Shown: positions 62,444 to 64,000 of the stretch, in pieces
How the letters are laid out: each line of letters begins with the position of its first letter
Position numbering within the stretch: position 1 is the first letter of the stretch
Source: an uncultured Bacteroidales bacterium
Lineage (GTDB): Bacteria > Bacteroidota > Bacteroidia > Bacteroidales > Muribaculaceae
Direction of reading: 5' to 3'
Assembly: GCA_902777835.1 (NCBI GenBank)
Contig: CACYVC010000011.1
Coordinates: 141,448-205,447 of the forward strand
DNA: 64,000 nucleotides
Position numbers and translations under genes: made by a program
The notes under the pieces: generated by a model
The model's input: only the letters and a program-made list of their open reading frames with translations
Told to the model about the DNA's origin: nothing
Database searches by the model: none

Positions 62444-64000
62444 TTATTCTTTGCTGCTTAGCATGATGGTGTAAACCGCAGTCACGTCGGCAGCGGTATA
62501 GAGGGCGGTGATGTCGGCGGCTGTCACAGTGCCGTCACCGTTCACGTCGCCAGGAACATTGACTGGGATTTCAACCCAAGAGTTAGTGTTTTTGGCAAAC
62601 TTCATAGGAATCCAGCGCTTGTTGCGGGCAGCTATTATCTGAGCATTGGTGATGACGTTGCCCTCAGTGTAACCTCCTGAAGAATTACCTGGATAAATTA
62701 CTTTAAAATTGCCAGTGCTGCCAACAGGAATAGTGCACAGGCTATTAATTAATGTGGTCATTGCCGATTCCTTGATTTGATTTGTATGTATATTCAGATC
62801 CCTCAATGCGTTACAACCCTGAACCGACAGCGAGGAGAGCTTATTTTGGCCACACACGAGTTCTTGTAATGCTGTGCACCCATTAACATTTAACGACGTA
62901 AGCTGGTTAGTATAAGTCCGAACTTTTTTGAGCTTTGACTTGTTTGCCAAGTAAAGTGAAGTGAGCTTATTGTTATAGCAACTGAGCTCAGTCAAGTTGC
63001 TCAGGCTGCCCACTTCGAGCGAGGTGAGCTGGTTGCTATTGCAGTCGAGCTTGGTCAGTGCCGTGCAGCCTGCCACATTGAGGCTTGTGAGCGCGTTGCT
63101 ATAACAGTTGAGTGTGGTAAGACTGGGATTGCCGCTGATATTGAGTGTTTTTAAGTTGCTACGACCTGTCAAGTTGAATGTGCCACTTAATTTGTTGTCG
63201 CTGCAGTCGAGGGTTTGCAGCGAAGTGGGGATATTATTGAGCGAGGTGAGCTGGTTGTAATCGCAATAAACCGCTGTCAGTGATGAGCACCCCGCCAAAT
63301 TAAGGCTTGTCAATGCATTGTTGTAGCACTGGAGCATAGTCATGTTGGGATTGTTGTTTATCAGTAGTGATTTCAATGAAAGATCACTCAACCTCACCAT
63401 GCCCGACAGTTTGTTGTTCTCGCACTCCAGAATCTGCAAAGAAGATGGCATGGTTGGTAGCGCATTGAGCTGGTTTTGATCACATATCAGTGTGGTGAGC
63501 CCGCTGGGCAAAGGTGGCAGATAGGTAAGTTGATTATCTCTACAATTAAGATATTTCAGGGTGCTTGGCAATGATGGTATCCAAGTGAGATTGTTTTCTT
63601 CACAAGCTAAATTCACCAATTTGCTGAAATATTCAAGTCCCTGCAGGCTTGAGATGTATTCACTTGAGGCGTTCATGCTTGTCGTTGCATTCACATCGCT
63701 TTCGGTGATGTATCCCTTTGGGAACAAGGACCTCTGCAGATAGCCGCGGAAGTTTGCATCGGGGAAATATGTACTGTTTAAGATTGCCACATAGTGGCTG
63801 CTGATTAAGATATCCTCATTATAAATTTTGCTTCCCGAAGATGACACAATGGATTGTAAATCAGAACTGAAATAAGCACCATAAGGGCTAAGTAATGCCG
63901 ATTTACCTAAGAATTGCATAACCCCCACATAGCGCACCACCGGGTAGCTGCTATTGTTAGTTGCCTTAAGAGTGACATGGCAGTTTCCGTTGAAAACCAC
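62444..64000 (-). CDS. secreted leucine-rich repeat protein with shortened dockerin, 5' end cut by window edge
   Basis: At least 518 residues are visible; the natural start lies past 64000. The middle (about 120-410) is a run of 20-24-residue LRRs, for example SLQTLDCSDNKLSG, NLKTLNISGNPSL and ALTKLDCNSNQLTSL. After it is a variable segment and then GDVNGDGTVTAADITALYTAADVTAVYTIML at the C-terminus. This is the first half of a dockerin followed directly by the end of its second half; the second Ca loop (DxNxDG) is gone. The protein is probably an exported surface or adhesion protein. It is separated from dnaE by the repeat-rich spacer. Confidence 0.82.
   Translation of the reverse strand: MVFNGNCHVTLKATNNSSYPVVRYVGVMQFLGKSALLSPYGAYFSSDLQSIVSSSGSKIYNEDILISSHYVAILNSTYFPDANFRGYLQRSLFPKGYITESDVNATTSMNASSEYISSLQGLEYFSKLVNLACEENNLTWIPSLPSTLKYLNCRDNQLTYLPPLPSGLTTLICDQNQLNALPTMPSSLQILECENNKLSGMVRLSDLSLKSLLINNNPNMTMLQCYNNALTSLNLAGCSSLTAVYCDYNQLTSLNNIPTSLQTLDCSDNKLSGTFNLTGRSNLKTLNISGNPSLTTLNCYSNALTSLNVAGCTALTKLDCNSNQLTSLEVGSLSNLTELSCYNNKLTSLYLANKSKLKKVRTYTNQLTSLNVNGCTALQELVCGQNKLSSLSVQGCNALRDLNIHTNQIKESAMTTLINSLCTIPVGSTGNFKVIYPGNSSGGYTEGNVITNAQIIAARNKRWIPMKFAKNTNSWVEIPVNVPGDVNGDGTVTAADITALYTAADVTAVYTIMLSSKE

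Overview
The window is bacterial chromosome from the order Bacteroidales, probably a gut lineage of the Muribaculaceae/Prevotellaceae kind. The placement is inferred. It rests on Bacteroidetes-type promoters (TTTG, 19-21 bases, TAnnTTTG), signal peptides with type IX secretion (T9SS) C-terminal tails, a T9SS plug protein, DUF4301, a C10/BspA-repeat peptidase, cohesin/dockerin-like modules and general protein similarity. There is no phage, plasmid, insertion sequence, CRISPR array or rRNA operon. One tRNA-Ser(GGA) is present. Genes lie on both strands in short operons.

Layout. 0-6 kb: 3' truncated gdhA, a disrupted serC, serA, and a PIF1-like helicase with a TPR tail. 6-9 kb: a FadL-type outer-membrane protein with a Gly/Tyr/Trp-rich secreted partner, then cvfB. 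9.9-16.5 kb: four minus-strand secreted proteins, comprising a four-repeat cohesin-like/dockerin protein, a dockerin plus cohesin-like protein and two paralogues sharing both ends. 16.7-24.6 kb: trpS, a C10 peptidase, then a minus-strand run tatA, tatC, SNF transporter, folP, cdaA, DUF3109. 24.7-30.2 kb: an SLC13-type transporter with an early in-frame TAG, fabD, a Ca/Na antiporter, the T9SS plug protein, and free methionine-R-sulfoxide reductase. 30.2-30.6 kb: an orphan promoter and terminator around tiny ORFs. 30.6-41 kb: nfnB/nfnA, a RelA-type synthetase, DUF4301, a secreted thioredoxin, rarA, nhaC and tRNA-Ser. 41-50 kb: a lipoprotein, YitT, a ferredoxin, a FISUMP gene relic, an LTA-synthase-like sulfatase, an AddA/RecB-like helicase-nuclease, a SUI1-like factor and a strong candidate small RNA. 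49.5-55 kb: surE/copA/copZ and an SGNH + MBOAT acetylation pair. 55-64 kb: a glycerophosphodiesterase-like secreted protein, Sel1 protein, trxA, dnaE, a repeat-rich spacer and a 5' truncated LRR protein.

Most of the window is housekeeping. gdhA, serC and serA handle nitrogen and serine; nfnAB and ferredoxin form a low-potential electron module; RelA and CdaA make nucleotide second messengers. The secreted proteins probably leave through Sec and T9SS. The points most worth checking are two interrupted genes (serC, SLC13), a candidate small RNA at 49.36-49.46 kb, an orphan transcription unit at 30.29-30.58 kb, a family of period-7 repeats at gene junctions, a copper ATPase lacking most of its nucleotide-binding domain, and the cohesin/dockerin-like cluster. 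I see no convincing new defence or mobile system.
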